Shown here: positions 7,240-16,475 of the stretch, piece by piece
Position numbering within the stretch: the stretch's first letter is position 1
Layout: each line of letters begins with the position of its first letter
Source of the DNA: an uncultured Lentisphaerota bacterium
Lineage (GTDB): Bacteria > Verrucomicrobiota > Lentisphaeria > Oligosphaerales > CAITYL01
Reading direction: 5' to 3'
Length of the DNA stretch: 57,834 nucleotides
Assembly: GCA_903896595.1 (NCBI GenBank)
Contig: CAITYL010000284.1
Location: 1-57,834 of the forward strand
Program-made: the position numbers and the translations under genes
Notes under the pieces: generated by a model
The model's database searches: none
The model's input: the letters and a program-made list of their open reading frames with translations, nothing else
What the model was told of the DNA's origin: nothing

Positions 7240-9015
7240 ATGCAAAACACCGTCGCCATCACCCGGTCGGCCATCGAAATCGACGGGCAACCCATTCAAA
7301 TCATTTCCGGCGCCATCCATTATTTTCGGATTCATCCCGAGCAGTGGCGCGACCGCTTGCAAAAAGCGGTGCGGATGGGACTCAATTGTGTTGAAACTTA
7401 TTTTTGTTGGAATTTGCACGAGCCCGTTCCCGGCGAGTTCGATTTTTCCGGCCTGCTCGACGTTGAACGCTTTATCCGGACCGCCCAGAAGTTGGGGTTG
7501 TACGTGATCGTCCGGCCCGGCCCCTATATCTGCGCCGAATGGGACAACGGCGGCATTCCCCCATGGCTGATGGCGGTTCCCGGCTGCCGGTTACGCCGCT
7601 CCAACGCGCCCTACCTGGCCGCCGTAACCCGCTGGTTCGACGTGCTGCTGCCCAAACTCCGGCCGTTGCAGCACACCCACGGTGGCCCGGTCATCCTGGC
7701 CGCCGTGGAGAATGAATACGGCTCCTTTGGCCGCGATTCCGCGTATGTCGAAGCGTTGCGCCAATTGTATCTGAAACATGGTTTTGATATTCCCCTGCTC
7801 ACGGCGGACGGCGGCGGCAACAACTATTACCTGCTGGGCGGCTCCATTCCCGAACTGCCGGTCACCCTGACCTTCGATTGCGGCGAGGTGCTCGGCTATT
7901 TTGCCGACAAGCGCAAGCTTTACCCGGAAGGCCCCGATTTCTGCATGGAATACTGGCTGGGCACCTTTGACCACTGGGGCTCGCCGCATCGTACCATCGA
8001 CCCGGAAAACGCCGCCCGCAAACTCGACCTGATGCTGCGGGCGGGTGCCTCGGTCAACCTTTACATGTTCATTGGCGGCACCAATTTTGGCTTCACCAGC
8101 GGCGCCAACCTGGGAACCGCGCCATTCGACGACTATGCCCCCCATACTACCAGCTATGATTATGACGCGCCCTTGAATGAGGCCGGCGATCCGACACCGA
8201 AATATTTTGCCTTGCAACAGGTAATCCAAAAATACCACCCCACCCTGCCCGCGGGACCGGTGCCGGTCGCCCCCAAAACGGCCTGTCCGCCCGTCCGCCT
8301 GACCACCTCGGCGGTGCTGCTGGAACATCTGGATGAATTGTCCGAAAGGCGAAAAACCGGCGATACCGAGCCGATGGAAGCGTTCGGCCAAAACCAGGGC
8401 TTTATCCTCTACCGCACCCGCCTGCGGGGCCCGGTCGGCGAGCCGCCGGTCGACCTCAAACTCTACGGTCTGCGCGACCGGGCACAGCTGTGGTGCGACG
8501 GCGCCTACCTCGGTACCGCCTATCGCAACGACAAAACCATCAGTTTCCCGGTCAAGGTTCCGGCGGCCGGCGCCCAATTGGATGTCCTAGTGGAGAACCT
8601 GGGGCACGTCAATTACGGCCCGTATTTCGGCACCGACCTCAAAGGCATTGTCACTGGCATCACCATCGGCTACCAATACCAGAATGACTATGACTGTTTC
8701 CCGCTGCCGTTGACCGATCTTTCCCGCCTGACGTTTGCAGAAACCGCCGAACAGACCACCGAGTGTCCGACCTTCTATCGCGGCGAGTTTGACCTGACCG
8801 AGACCGCCGACACGTTCCTCGTTTTTCCCGGCGTGAAAGGCGTGGTCTGGATCAATGGCTTCAATCTCGGACGCTATTGGAATATTGGTCCCGGCAAGAC
8901 GTTATATGTCCCCGGCCCGGTTCTTAAACCCGGCCGCAATGAGATTGTCGTGTTTGAACTACATCAATTAAACTGCCTCCAAGTCGAGTTTATTGACCAT
9001 CCATCGGTGGAGTAA
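7240..9015 (+). CDS. Beta-galactosidase, glycoside hydrolase family 35
   Basis: Releases terminal beta-linked galactose. The GH35 signature GGPVILAAVENEYGSFG gives acid/base Glu159, and DFCMEYWLG gives nucleophile Glu237. RPGPYICAEWDNGG and MFIGGTNFGFTSGAN are also diagnostic. The TIM barrel is followed by beta-rich domains, ending with FPGVKGVVWINGFNLGRYW. At 591 aa it is typical for bacterial GH35. No signal peptide is present, so it probably acts inside the cell on imported oligosaccharides. ATG 7240 is chosen; a TTG at 7225 is an alternative. A hairpin terminator follows. Confidence 0.95.
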   Translation: MQNTVAITRSAIEIDGQPIQIISGAIHYFRIHPEQWRDRLQKAVRMGLNCVETYFCWNLHEPVPGEFDFSGLLDVERFIRTAQKLGLYVIVRPGPYICAEWDNGGIPPWLMAVPGCRLRRSNAPYLAAVTRWFDVLLPKLRPLQHTHGGPVILAAVENEYGSFGRDSAYVEALRQLYLKHGFDIPLLTADGGGNNYYLLGGSIPELPVTLTFDCGEVLGYFADKRKLYPEGPDFCMEYWLGTFDHWGSPHRTIDPENAARKLDLMLRAGASVNLYMFIGGTNFGFTSGANLGTAPFDDYAPHTTSYDYDAPLNEAGDPTPKYFALQQVIQKYHPTLPAGPVPVAPKTACPPVRLTTSAVLLEHLDELSERRKTGDTEPMEAFGQNQGFILYRTRLRGPVGEPPVDLKLYGLRDRAQLWCDGAYLGTAYRNDKTISFPVKVPAAGAQLDVLVENLGHVNYGPYFGTDLKGIVTGITIGYQYQNDYDCFPLPLTDLSRLTFAETAEQTTECPTFYRGEFDLTETADTFLVFPGVKGVVWINGFNLGRYWNIGPGKTLYVPGPVLKPGRNEIVVFELHQLNCLQVEFIDHPSVE

Positions 9016-9030
9016 AGGAAAATAAAACGG

Positions 9031-9054
9031 TTTCCGGCCCTGGCCGGAAACTTT
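9031..9054 (+). terminator. Hairpin after the GH35 gene
   Basis: TTTCCGGCC-CT-GGCCGGAAA is a perfect 9-bp stem with a 2-nt loop, followed by CTTT, 15 bp after the stop codon. The T-run is short, so termination may be partial. Confidence 0.6.
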
Positions 9055-9178
9055 AGAGTGGCGGTGGCTCGACACCGCTTTAATACTGTATTTTAAATTA
9101 ACCTGTTCCAATACAGTAGGAAAGCGCCGTCAAGCCGGCGACACTCCAAAGCGTCAGCCCGGTTCCCGGCTGGCGCGG
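9055..9178 (+). repeat. Structured repeat family C, copy 1
   Basis: Begins with 26 nt (GAGTGGCGGTGGC...) identical to 48660-48685. Stems: outer GAGTG/CACTC, GCGGTG/CACCGC, TACTGTATT/AATACAGTA and CGCCG/CGGCG, giving a multi-branched fold between 9057 and 9146. A tail CAGCCCGGTTCCCGGCTG follows. It fills the gap between GH35 and the kinase. No gene is visible. Confidence 0.8.
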
Positions 9179-9270
9179 TGTTGGTCTCCATCCCAACCGG
9201 CTGAAGCCGGGACAACCAACGGGCGGCCTCACGATGCCACAATCACTCATTCAGGACAAGGTAGATAGCC

Positions 9271-10170
9271 ATGAAACCAAACAAAAAACCGGTGGTGGTC
9301 GGCATCGGTGAACTGCTGTGGGATTTGTTGCCGGACGGCCGTCGGCTCGGCGGCGCCCCGGCCAATTTCGCCTATCATGCGGCGGCGCAGGGCATGAACG
9401 CCTATGCGGTCAGCGCGGTGGGTGACGATCAGGCGGGACGCGACATTTTTTCTGAACTCAGAAGTAAAGCGCTGGCGACGGACTATGTCGCCTGCCTGCC
9501 GGAACCCAAGACCGGCACGGTCACCGTCGCCCTGGCCAACGGCATTCCCACCTACACCATCCACGCCCCGGTCGCCTGGGATTTTATCCCGTTTTCGGAA
9601 TCCCTGGCTCAACTGGCCGCCCAGACCGATGCGGTCTGTTTCGGCACGCTGGCGCAACGGCATGAGATTTCGGCGGCGACCATCCGCCGCTTTCTCTCCC
9701 TCACCCGTCCGGACTGCTTGAAGGTGTTTGACGTCAATCTCCGCCAGCAGTTTTTTAACGCGCAACGGATTGAGGCGTCCCTGGGACAATGTGACTTGCT
9801 GAAAATCAGCGATGAAGAACTCCCGGTGGTGGCCCGCCTGTTGAAGATCAGCGGCGACGACAGAGGCATCCTGCTCAACCTGCTCCGCCGCTACCACCTG
9901 CGCCAAGTCGTGCTGACCAAAGGCAAGGACGGCAGCCTGTTCAGCGACGGCCAGACGTTCCTGGAGATTCCGGCGTTGGCGTTCGGCCCGACCATCGACA
10001 CCGTCGGCTGCGGCGATGCCTTCACCGCCACGCTGACCGCCGGCCTGCTGTCCGGACAGGCGCCGGAAACCGCCATGCGCCAGGCATCCCGCGTCGCCGG
10101 CCTGGTCTGCGCCAACGCCGGGGCCATGCCGGAGATCCCCGAAGATTTCAGATTTCCCTCATCGCCGTGA
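9271..10170 (+). CDS. PfkB family carbohydrate kinase (fructokinase-like)
   Basis: Phosphorylates a sugar or sugar acid with ATP. The 299-residue protein begins VVVGIGELLWDLLPDG, has the substrate loop RLGGAPANFAYHAAAQG and the PfkB C-terminal signature IDTVGCGDAFTATL with catalytic Asp249. VVLTKGKDGSLF is the usual nucleotide-region segment. The form is closest to fructokinases, but 2-keto-3-deoxy sugar kinases look alike. AAGG lies upstream of the ATG. It is the last gene of the left sugar-catabolic stretch. Confidence 0.9.
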   Translation: MKPNKKPVVVGIGELLWDLLPDGRRLGGAPANFAYHAAAQGMNAYAVSAVGDDQAGRDIFSELRSKALATDYVACLPEPKTGTVTVALANGIPTYTIHAPVAWDFIPFSESLAQLAAQTDAVCFGTLAQRHEISAATIRRFLSLTRPDCLKVFDVNLRQQFFNAQRIEASLGQCDLLKISDEELPVVARLLKISGDDRGILLNLLRRYHLRQVVLTKGKDGSLFSDGQTFLEIPALAFGPTIDTVGCGDAFTATLTAGLLSGQAPETAMRQASRVAGLVCANAGAMPEIPEDFRFPSSP

Positions 10171-10214
10171 TGGAGTGTGGCACGGCCGATAGGCCTGATC
10201 AAAATGACGTGCCT

Positions 10215-10443
10215 TGGGAGCCGCCTGTCCCCGGGCGGACGAACCCGTCATCGTCGGAGACGCGCGTCATTGGTTTGGCAATACTACAGATCGAATACGT
10301 TCGCACAAAGAAGAGACCGGACGAATGGCACCATGAAGAGCATGAAGGGCTTGAAGATCTTCGTTTTCTGACTTTTCATGCTCTTCATGTCCTTCATGGA
10401 AGAATAATCCTGTCCGCCCGAGGCCGGGCGGCTCCCGGGGACG
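10215..10443. repeat. Foldback repeat family D, copy 1 (MITE-like)
   Basis: The terminal arms start GGGAGCCGCC near 10217 and end with the complement GGCGGCTCCC near 10436; about 25 bp pair with a few mismatches. Inside are GACGAACCCGTCATCGTCGG (also found inverted at the right window edge) and a second, smaller foldback built from CATGAAGAGCATGAA (10332) and TTTTCATGCTCTTCATG (10373). The segment 10171-10503 contains no gene besides this. Confidence 0.8.
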
Positions 10444-10503
10444 GCCAACGCCAATTGCTTAAACATGTCTTGATTTAAACATAATTAATGCTAAATTAAA
10501 AAT

Positions 10504-11838
10504 ATGAAAAGAATAATATTAAGCTCATTAATTACGTGGCATTCACGATTTGATCGTAAGCCGCTCCTGTTGCGGGGCGCCCGGCAGGTGGGAAAAACCT
10601 GGCTCGTCCGGGAACTGGCGCGTCAACTGAAGCTCACCCTCGTCGAAGTGAATTTTGAACTTCAGCCCGAGGCCAAAGCCGCCTTTCACAGCCTGCGCCC
10701 CGCGGAAATCTTGAAGGCGTTGGCGTTATTGGGCTTTCCCCCGGTCGAGCCGGGTTCCGGCCTGCTGCTGCTGGATGAGATTCAAGCCTGTCCGCAAGCC
10801 ATCGTCGCCCTGCGCTACTTCCATGAGACTCGGCCCGACTTGGCGGTGATCGGAACGGGATCCCTGCTGGAATTTGCGATGGAAGCGGAAGCGTTCTCCA
10901 TGCCCGTGGGCCGCATTGAGTTCCTGTGGCTCCAGCCCATGAATTTCGTGGAGTATCTGCAAGCCCACGGCAATCACGCGCTCGCGGACGCCGTGAGGCA
11001 ATTCACTCCGATGCGGGGCAGCTGGCCGGAGATCGCCCATCACCAAGCCTTGGCCGAGCTGCGCAACTATCTCTTTTGCGGCGGGATGCCCCAGGCGTTG
11101 CAGGCGATGGCCGAAGGCAACGATCCAGAGGCGTGCCGCCGCGCGCAACTGTCCATTTTGCAAAGCTACCGCCAGGACTTCTACAAATACGCCGGCAAGA
11201 TTAAGGCCGCGCTCGCCGAACAGTTGTTCCTGCGTGCTCCCGGTTTGGTGGGGGGACGTTTCAAGTTCTCGCACATCGACGGCGAGGCGCGTTCAGCCGA
11301 AATAAAACCGGCGGTGCGGGCGCTGGAAAAAGCCGGGGTGATCCGCCGGGTGTATCATAGCTCCGGACAGGGATTGCCGCTTGCCACCGACTGCAACGAA
11401 CGCCTTGCCAAGCTCTTCATGCTCGATGTCGGATTGATGCATGCCGCCCTGCGGATCGATGCGCAACTGGTGCAGGAACCCGATCTCCTGGCCATCCACC
11501 GTGGCGCGGTGGCGGAACAGTTCGTGGCGCAGGAACTGCTCGCCTCGGCGCCGCCGGATCGCGAGGGCGAGCTGTATTTTTGGGCGCGCGAAGCACTCAA
11601 CAGCCAGGCCGAGGTGGACTTTCTCATCCCCAGCGGCTCCAGGGTCTTGCCGGTCGAGGTGAAGTCCGGGGCCACGGGCACCCTGAAAAGCCTGCATTCC
11701 TTCCTGGATTCACATCCGGCCAGCCCGCAAGGTCTGCGCTTGTACACTGGCATGCCGATGGCTACCGGGCGCATCGTGCATCTGCCCCTGTATCTGGCCT
11801 GCGCCGCCCACCAACTGCTGGCGACCGGTAGTGGTTAA
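10504..11838 (+). CDS. AAA family ATPase with DUF4143 C-terminal domain
   Basis: A 444-residue protein of the AAA_14/DUF4143 family. Walker A is GARQVGKT (residues 25-32) and Walker B is GLLLLDEIQ (86-93); GTGSLLEFA is the sensor-like segment. The C-terminal half, with FWAREALNSQAEVDFLI and VLPVEVKSGATG, is the nuclease-like DUF4143 region. The biological role of this widespread family is not settled; it is often found in accessory DNA. The start codons are AT-rich and no ribosome site is visible. The last 42 codons are duplicated as a fragment at 22988-23113. Confidence 0.9.
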   Translation: MKRIILSSLITWHSRFDRKPLLLRGARQVGKTWLVRELARQLKLTLVEVNFELQPEAKAAFHSLRPAEILKALALLGFPPVEPGSGLLLLDEIQACPQAIVALRYFHETRPDLAVIGTGSLLEFAMEAEAFSMPVGRIEFLWLQPMNFVEYLQAHGNHALADAVRQFTPMRGSWPEIAHHQALAELRNYLFCGGMPQALQAMAEGNDPEACRRAQLSILQSYRQDFYKYAGKIKAALAEQLFLRAPGLVGGRFKFSHIDGEARSAEIKPAVRALEKAGVIRRVYHSSGQGLPLATDCNERLAKLFMLDVGLMHAALRIDAQLVQEPDLLAIHRGAVAEQFVAQELLASAPPDREGELYFWAREALNSQAEVDFLIPSGSRVLPVEVKSGATGTLKSLHSFLDSHPASPQGLRLYTGMPMATGRIVHLPLYLACAAHQLLATGSG

Positions 11839-11931
11839 CCGGTGCCTGACGGAACGCCTCAACCAGCCTCCCGCACCGGCGCAACGGCATGAATCATTCA
11901 AGTTTCGGTGTTCGGTCTTGTAGTAAAGCGA
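11713..11931 (+). repeat. ATPase tail plus spacer duplicated at 22988-23272
   Basis: 190 bp (11713-11902) covering the ATPase C-terminus and its 3' flank match 22988-23177 at close to 90% identity by eye. Similarity resumes around TTCGGTCTTGTAG and ends about AAAGCG (11931). In both places the segment points toward the 3' end of a GH78 gene. Confidence 0.85.
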
Positions 11932-12013
11932 TTGTATCGCGCTCTTCGAGCAGCACATTTTCGATCTGGCGGGCTGCAAGCCCTTTGCTACATTGGAGTT
12001 TGTTTTGCAGAAT

Positions 12014-13660
12014 TCATTTTGGCAGCCGGACATCGCTGGCGAGGGAACCGTCCGCACGTCTTTCAGCCGTGACCTTGATGGGGCCGTAAGCGGTGGGAAA
12101 GGTGCCTTCCAGCCACTCCAGATCAAGTAGGCGGGGAGCGACCGCGACCGTTCGGCCGCCGGGTTCGAGAAATTTAACGCCGAGCAGGTGCTCGCTCAAC
12201 CAGGCCGTCGGGCCGCCCGCCCAGCCGTGGCACAGACTATGGCGCAAACCGGTGTAACAATGTTTGCCGAAATCGGCATGCAGATCGTGCTTTCCAGAAA
12301 TCGGCAGTTCGTCGATCCGGCCGGAATTTTCCAGCCAATCGAGATCGAAATCTTCCCAGAATGTGGTGGCGCCGAAATCGAGCATGCCACCCCAGTAATG
12401 CCGGATGACCTCCAGCGCTCCGGCGTAATCCCCGGCTTTCGCCCGCGCTTCCAGCACATAATATCCCATGAACGTGCTGAGGCCGGCGAAGGGATGGCGG
12501 GCAAGGATGTCGGTGTTGACCGTGGCGGGATGACCGAACCCGGCTAGCGCCAGCAACGCCGCCGCCGGTTTATTGAATCCGGGATCGGGACAGTGGGCAA
12601 GCAGACGGTGGCGGCAGGAGGCACAGAGTTTCGCATCGTCCGCATCGCCCAAGGCAAGACAAAGCCTTTCCCCCGCATCAAACGCCCACGCCAGCACCCC
12701 CTGCAAACCGGCATGAACGGCGGCTTCGTTATCGGCCGAAGACCAGTCCAGAAAACGCATGGCCTCGAAGTTTTCCCGGCCATCCGCACCAACGTAGCCG
12801 GCGAGTTGCCGGAGCACCGCCCGCAGGTAAGAGTGTTGCCGCCGCAGATAGTCCACGTCGCCGCGATACTGAAACCAATCGTACTGGTTGATCACCCACC
12901 AGGCGGAATAGGAGCTGATCCCATTGATCGGGGTTCCCGGCGCCGTGCGGTCGCGCACGAAGTCGAGGCTGTCCGGTACGGCGGTACGGTCGTCGAACAC
13001 GGACGCGATCACCCGGATTTCCGGGTTGAGGTCGCCCATCCACACCAGCCGGTCGCGCTTGATCCCGTCGTAGATGTAGTCCTGCATGTTCAGGTGGACG
13101 GTATACGCGCCGGTCTGCCAGATGCGGTTCAGCCGCTCGTCACTGCAATGGAACGATCCGGCATAGACAAGATCGCGATAAGCCGCCTCGGCAAAGACTC
13201 CCAGCAACAAGACTTCACCGCCCGCGTCCGGCGCCACGTCCAGCCGTAAAAAACGGAAGCCGGTCTGGCCATAGCTGACCATGCCGTGCGACGGCAGATC
13301 AAGGATAGTGTCATGCAGGGCATGGTCGTTATTGGGCGCCCCCATGGCCTCGCTCGCCGATTCGCCGAAACGGATGCGAACACGATTGACGCCCTGGTCG
13401 CTGCGGCCGCAGACGATACGGATGCCGCCATGCAATTCGATCCCGTAATCGAGCAACAGGCCCGCGCCGGGCGGCAACCGGCAAACGGCCGCCGCGGCGC
13501 TGACGAACGCCTGCTTCTCGTTCGAGCGCAACAGCGTCTCGGAATCGGCCGCGGTCGCCGAATGCCACAACACCCGCACCGGTGACAGCAACTCCCGCCG
13601 CGCCTGAGTCGCGGTCGCCGCCGGATATCGCAACTGGCCGTCTGCATTCAACGCCATCAT
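12014..13660 (-). CDS. GH78-like alpha-L-rhamnosidase (paralog of 23327-24931)
   Basis: Predicted to cleave terminal alpha-L-rhamnose. The 548-residue protein has an N-terminal beta-rich domain and an (alpha/alpha)6 barrel beginning SDERLNRIWQTGAYTVHL. The GH78 active-site segment reads DGIKRDRLVWMGDLNPE; later conserved blocks are GATTFWEDFD and RHSLCHGWAGGPTAWL. No signal peptide is seen, so it is probably cytoplasmic. The ATG at 13658-13660 (protein MMALNADG) is preferred because GAAGGA precedes it; an ATG at 13684 would add eight residues. It is the last gene of cluster I, 38 bp after the secreted GH-like gene. Confidence 0.88.
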   Translation of the reverse strand: MMALNADGQLRYPAATATQARRELLSPVRVLWHSATAADSETLLRSNEKQAFVSAAAAVCRLPPGAGLLLDYGIELHGGIRIVCGRSDQGVNRVRIRFGESASEAMGAPNNDHALHDTILDLPSHGMVSYGQTGFRFLRLDVAPDAGGEVLLLGVFAEAAYRDLVYAGSFHCSDERLNRIWQTGAYTVHLNMQDYIYDGIKRDRLVWMGDLNPEIRVIASVFDDRTAVPDSLDFVRDRTAPGTPINGISSYSAWWVINQYDWFQYRGDVDYLRRQHSYLRAVLRQLAGYVGADGRENFEAMRFLDWSSADNEAAVHAGLQGVLAWAFDAGERLCLALGDADDAKLCASCRHRLLAHCPDPGFNKPAAALLALAGFGHPATVNTDILARHPFAGLSTFMGYYVLEARAKAGDYAGALEVIRHYWGGMLDFGATTFWEDFDLDWLENSGRIDELPISGKHDLHADFGKHCYTGLRHSLCHGWAGGPTAWLSEHLLGVKFLEPGGRTVAVAPRLLDLEWLEGTFPTAYGPIKVTAERRADGSLASDVRLPK

Positions 13661-13698
13661 TTGGAGTCTTTTTCCTTCAGCCACCGCGCATCGCCAAT

Positions 13699-15693
13699 TT
13701 AATTAAAAAGGATGTCACTGTCGATATCCTTGCCGGTGAAGGTCCACGTGCCATCCGGCCCCAGCGTGGAACGGCCATATTTCGATTTTAGTTTATCCCC
13801 ACCCTGGAGTTTAAGGGTGGCTTCGGCGGCGCCGGGACCGATGGCCGTGACAATCACACTAATCCGCCCATCATCCGCCGCAAACGCTTTCGCCTCAATC
13901 TGGCCTTTGATGACATTAACCTCCAGTTTTGGATTCGGCGCGTCCGAAAGCAGGAAGGGGCCAAGATCGCGCAGCACCTGCGCCACCCGGCAGATGCCAG
14001 GCCAATTACGCGCAAACTTTTTATTGCTGTCATCCGGGTCTGGATTTTTAAACGGTTGCTGAAAAATACCGGAATATGCAAAGAAGACAAAACCTTTGGC
14101 GCCCATGACAGCCATCAGCAGAGGCATTGAACGCAACTGTGTTTCGGTTGGGAAAAAGTCTTTTTTGGTTTTATCGAAACTGGCCCATGAGATCGCTTGT
14201 GGCACCCCCCAGATCGCGATAGTCCCATTAACGCCGAAGGTGTCCATGGCCTCTTTCATCAGTTTGCGTGTCGGTTCCATATCCGCATTTTCCTTTTCAA
14301 ACACGGGATAGGAATCCACGCCCAAAAGATCGGAGGCCCCTATACGCTTCGGGTAATCCATATAATGAACTTGCCAGGTGGGATGGAACGGATCGAGCTG
14401 ACCGATCAGCGCGCGTTTGTCAAGGTCGAATTTGGTGACTTCCTCCTCATCGTTGACATACCAGGCCATCAGGGCGGGATGATGGCGGTAGGTTTCGACG
14501 GCCTTCCGGGTCAGCTCCAAGGATAAATCGGTCACGGGCCGCAAATCTTTGAGCGAAAGAATCACCTTAAGTCCGCCGCGCTCCAATTCATCCATAACTT
14601 CGTAGGTTGCATCAATGCCGGTCAGCTTGGTGCCTTCAAGCCTAAACTGCATCCCATCGTAAGGCATGATGCAATTGAACGGACTGCGTTTAAGATTTTC
14701 AAGATCGGTCTTGCGCCAGCAATGATTCCACGTTTTGAAAACATCGTCCCATTGGTTGGTATAGATGCCCACCGGCAGAAACTTTTTGCCGTTAACCCAG
14801 GAACGGCCTTTTGCGTCGATCCTAGTCGCATTTGGCGGTACTTTGCTTGCCGGGTCGAGAACTTGAATTGGAATTTCAGTGACCACAATGGTCTTGTCTC
14901 CGTTCATCAAGGTCAGTTTCAGCGGATAATTGCCAGGCGTCAAACACGTGCTTACCGCGAAACGGTTATGTTTAACCGGTACCGTGGCGAGACGCTCCGT
15001 TTTGCCAGTACGCACGCTTTCTATTTTCACCTGAAGCGAATCCGGCAGGATTTCATTAAAGGTATACGAATTGAAAATCAACTCCTGTTGACCGGCCGTA
15101 ATCGCCTGATTCATCACCGGGCTTAACAAGCCGACCCGCCATTCAAGACCTTTTTTGTTAAGGTAGGGAGCGCAAAACCAGGCCTTGCCGATCTGTCCTT
15201 GGCGCAGATACAACACAAAATAGGCCGAATCAAATTCCGTCGGCGTGGTGAACGTGTCGTTAATCAACGTCCAGCCCCGGGTTCCCGCAATACCTCTGGG
15301 ATAAGAACCGCCCCGTGGCTGGTAAATATCGCCACTTGGCAAAACTTTATTTTTGTACATAAACTCGACACACACCGTCGCGCCAAGGCCTTCGTTCAAC
15401 ACGTTCTCACATTTAACCCAGACGCCAAAATTATAGGGCGTGTTTTTTTCCAGTCCGGTGATGGGTTGCGACATCAAGACATAGGATTTAGGATCGGTCC
15501 GTTCGTTTAGCAGCGCAGTGTTGCCATTCATGCCTTCGCCGGGAGCCAGCCGGTATCCCGCCGGGCACTTCCAAGTGGTAAAGCCCGGGTCGGGACACAA
15601 ATTATTCCCGGTGCCCCCCCTCTCCTCCGCCTTCATACTACTGCTTAGGCTCAACGTCACCGCCATCATCAGAATATTCTTAATCAGCTTCAT
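13699..15693 (-). CDS. Secreted GH-like protein: N-terminal CBM-like domain plus TIM-barrel-like hydrolase
   Basis: A 664-residue protein with a Sec-type signal (MKLIKNILMMAVTLSLSSSM). Residues about 30-190 look like a beta-sandwich carbohydrate-binding domain (NLCPDPGFTTWKCPAGYRL, KAWFCAPYL), then an Ig-like domain, then a TIM-barrel-like region (KGRSWVNGKKFLPVGIYTNQ, CIMPYDG, LMAWYVNDEEE, LGVDSYPVF). Asp/Glu in WYVNDEE are candidate catalytic residues by analogy with GH2/GH5-like folds. The C-terminus ends KDIDSDILFN. Its paralog is 30274-32283, and both directly follow a pilin-like gene. AAGGGA lies 7 nt before the ATG. Substrate unknown. Confidence 0.78.
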   Translation of the reverse strand: MKLIKNILMMAVTLSLSSSMKAEERGGTGNNLCPDPGFTTWKCPAGYRLAPGEGMNGNTALLNERTDPKSYVLMSQPITGLEKNTPYNFGVWVKCENVLNEGLGATVCVEFMYKNKVLPSGDIYQPRGGSYPRGIAGTRGWTLINDTFTTPTEFDSAYFVLYLRQGQIGKAWFCAPYLNKKGLEWRVGLLSPVMNQAITAGQQELIFNSYTFNEILPDSLQVKIESVRTGKTERLATVPVKHNRFAVSTCLTPGNYPLKLTLMNGDKTIVVTEIPIQVLDPASKVPPNATRIDAKGRSWVNGKKFLPVGIYTNQWDDVFKTWNHCWRKTDLENLKRSPFNCIMPYDGMQFRLEGTKLTGIDATYEVMDELERGGLKVILSLKDLRPVTDLSLELTRKAVETYRHHPALMAWYVNDEEEVTKFDLDKRALIGQLDPFHPTWQVHYMDYPKRIGASDLLGVDSYPVFEKENADMEPTRKLMKEAMDTFGVNGTIAIWGVPQAISWASFDKTKKDFFPTETQLRSMPLLMAVMGAKGFVFFAYSGIFQQPFKNPDPDDSNKKFARNWPGICRVAQVLRDLGPFLLSDAPNPKLEVNVIKGQIEAKAFAADDGRISVIVTAIGPGAAEATLKLQGGDKLKSKYGRSTLGPDGTWTFTGKDIDSDILFN

Positions 15694-15709
15694 GGTTTTC
15701 CCTTTTTAG

Positions 15710-16432
15710 TTATCGCATTCCCGCGCGCAAAAAGTTTTTGTCTAATGAGGCATCACCCCGCAAACCTTCCGGGATGACCATGGTTCCGCTATGACCGTCG
15801 GCAAATAAATAATTGGACATATTATTATCATGCCGATTCAAATTCAAAAAATTCCATGAAGCCTCATATTCCCACGAGAAAAAATAAGTAATTAGCGGAT
15901 TTCTTTCGGCAACCGTGACAAATGCTGACGTATTACTGACGTCCGCATCCTTGACCATGGGGAAGGGAAACTCTTTCGAAAGGAAACCGCTGGAGGCGTT
16001 TTTCAGATAACCGATGGCGGAAATTGCCGTCCGCCAGGCAACCGGAAGCTCCCGGTCTCCATAATAGTCGGCCTCGCGAGTCTGCGAAGGGCAGAAAAAC
16101 AAGTTTGGGGTTTTCGTGTCTGGTTGTACATTCATATACGCATAAGAAAAATAACGGAACCAAAAACCGTCTGAGTCTTCCAATCCTCCCGGCGCACCCC
16201 CGGTGGAATTGGAGGTATAGGGATAACAGCCAAAGTCATCCCGGTAAATCGCCTCAAAAACACCAATTTGTTTTAAATTTGACATGCAATTGACGGAACG
16301 GGCTTTTTCCCTGGCCTTGCCCAAAGACGGCAGCAGCATGGCGGCAAGAATCGCGATGATCGCTATAACCACCAGCAATTCGATCAGTGTAAAGGGGGTT
16401 GCGTCGCGTGTTTGTTCTTTACTCGCCTTCAT
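15710..16432 (-). CDS. Pilin-like protein, prepilin leader with H-x9-DG motif (cluster I)
   Basis: 240 aa. The N-terminus [20 protein letters not shown] is a type IV prepilin/pseudopilin leader with Glu at +5 of the mature protein. After the helix come [20 protein letters not shown] and a C-terminal [17 protein letters not shown], giving His-x9-Asp-Gly, the mark of the large PVC-specific family. Such proteins are exported and could be assembled or anchored by a type II secretion/type IV pilus-like machine, which is not in this window. GGGAG lies 7 nt upstream. The next gene starts 16 bp after its stop. Confidence 0.93.
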   Translation of the reverse strand: MKASKEQTRDATPFTLIELLVVIAIIAILAAMLLPSLGKAREKARSVNCMSNLKQIGVFEAIYRDDFGCYPYTSNSTGGAPGGLEDSDGFWFRYFSYAYMNVQPDTKTPNLFFCPSQTREADYYGDRELPVAWRTAISAIGYLKNASSGFLSKEFPFPMVKDADVSNTSAFVTVAERNPLITYFFSWEYEASWNFLNLNRHDNNMSNYLFADGHSGTMVIPEGLRGDASLDKNFLRAGMR

Positions 16433-16475
16433 GTTTTGGCTCCCGTCGTGTCTTCGGCGTAACGGTATTGGGTGC

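Noticed and set aside
10215..10443. Insertion sequence
   Set aside because: There are terminal inverted arms but no transposase and only about 230 bp; described as a MITE-like repeat instead.
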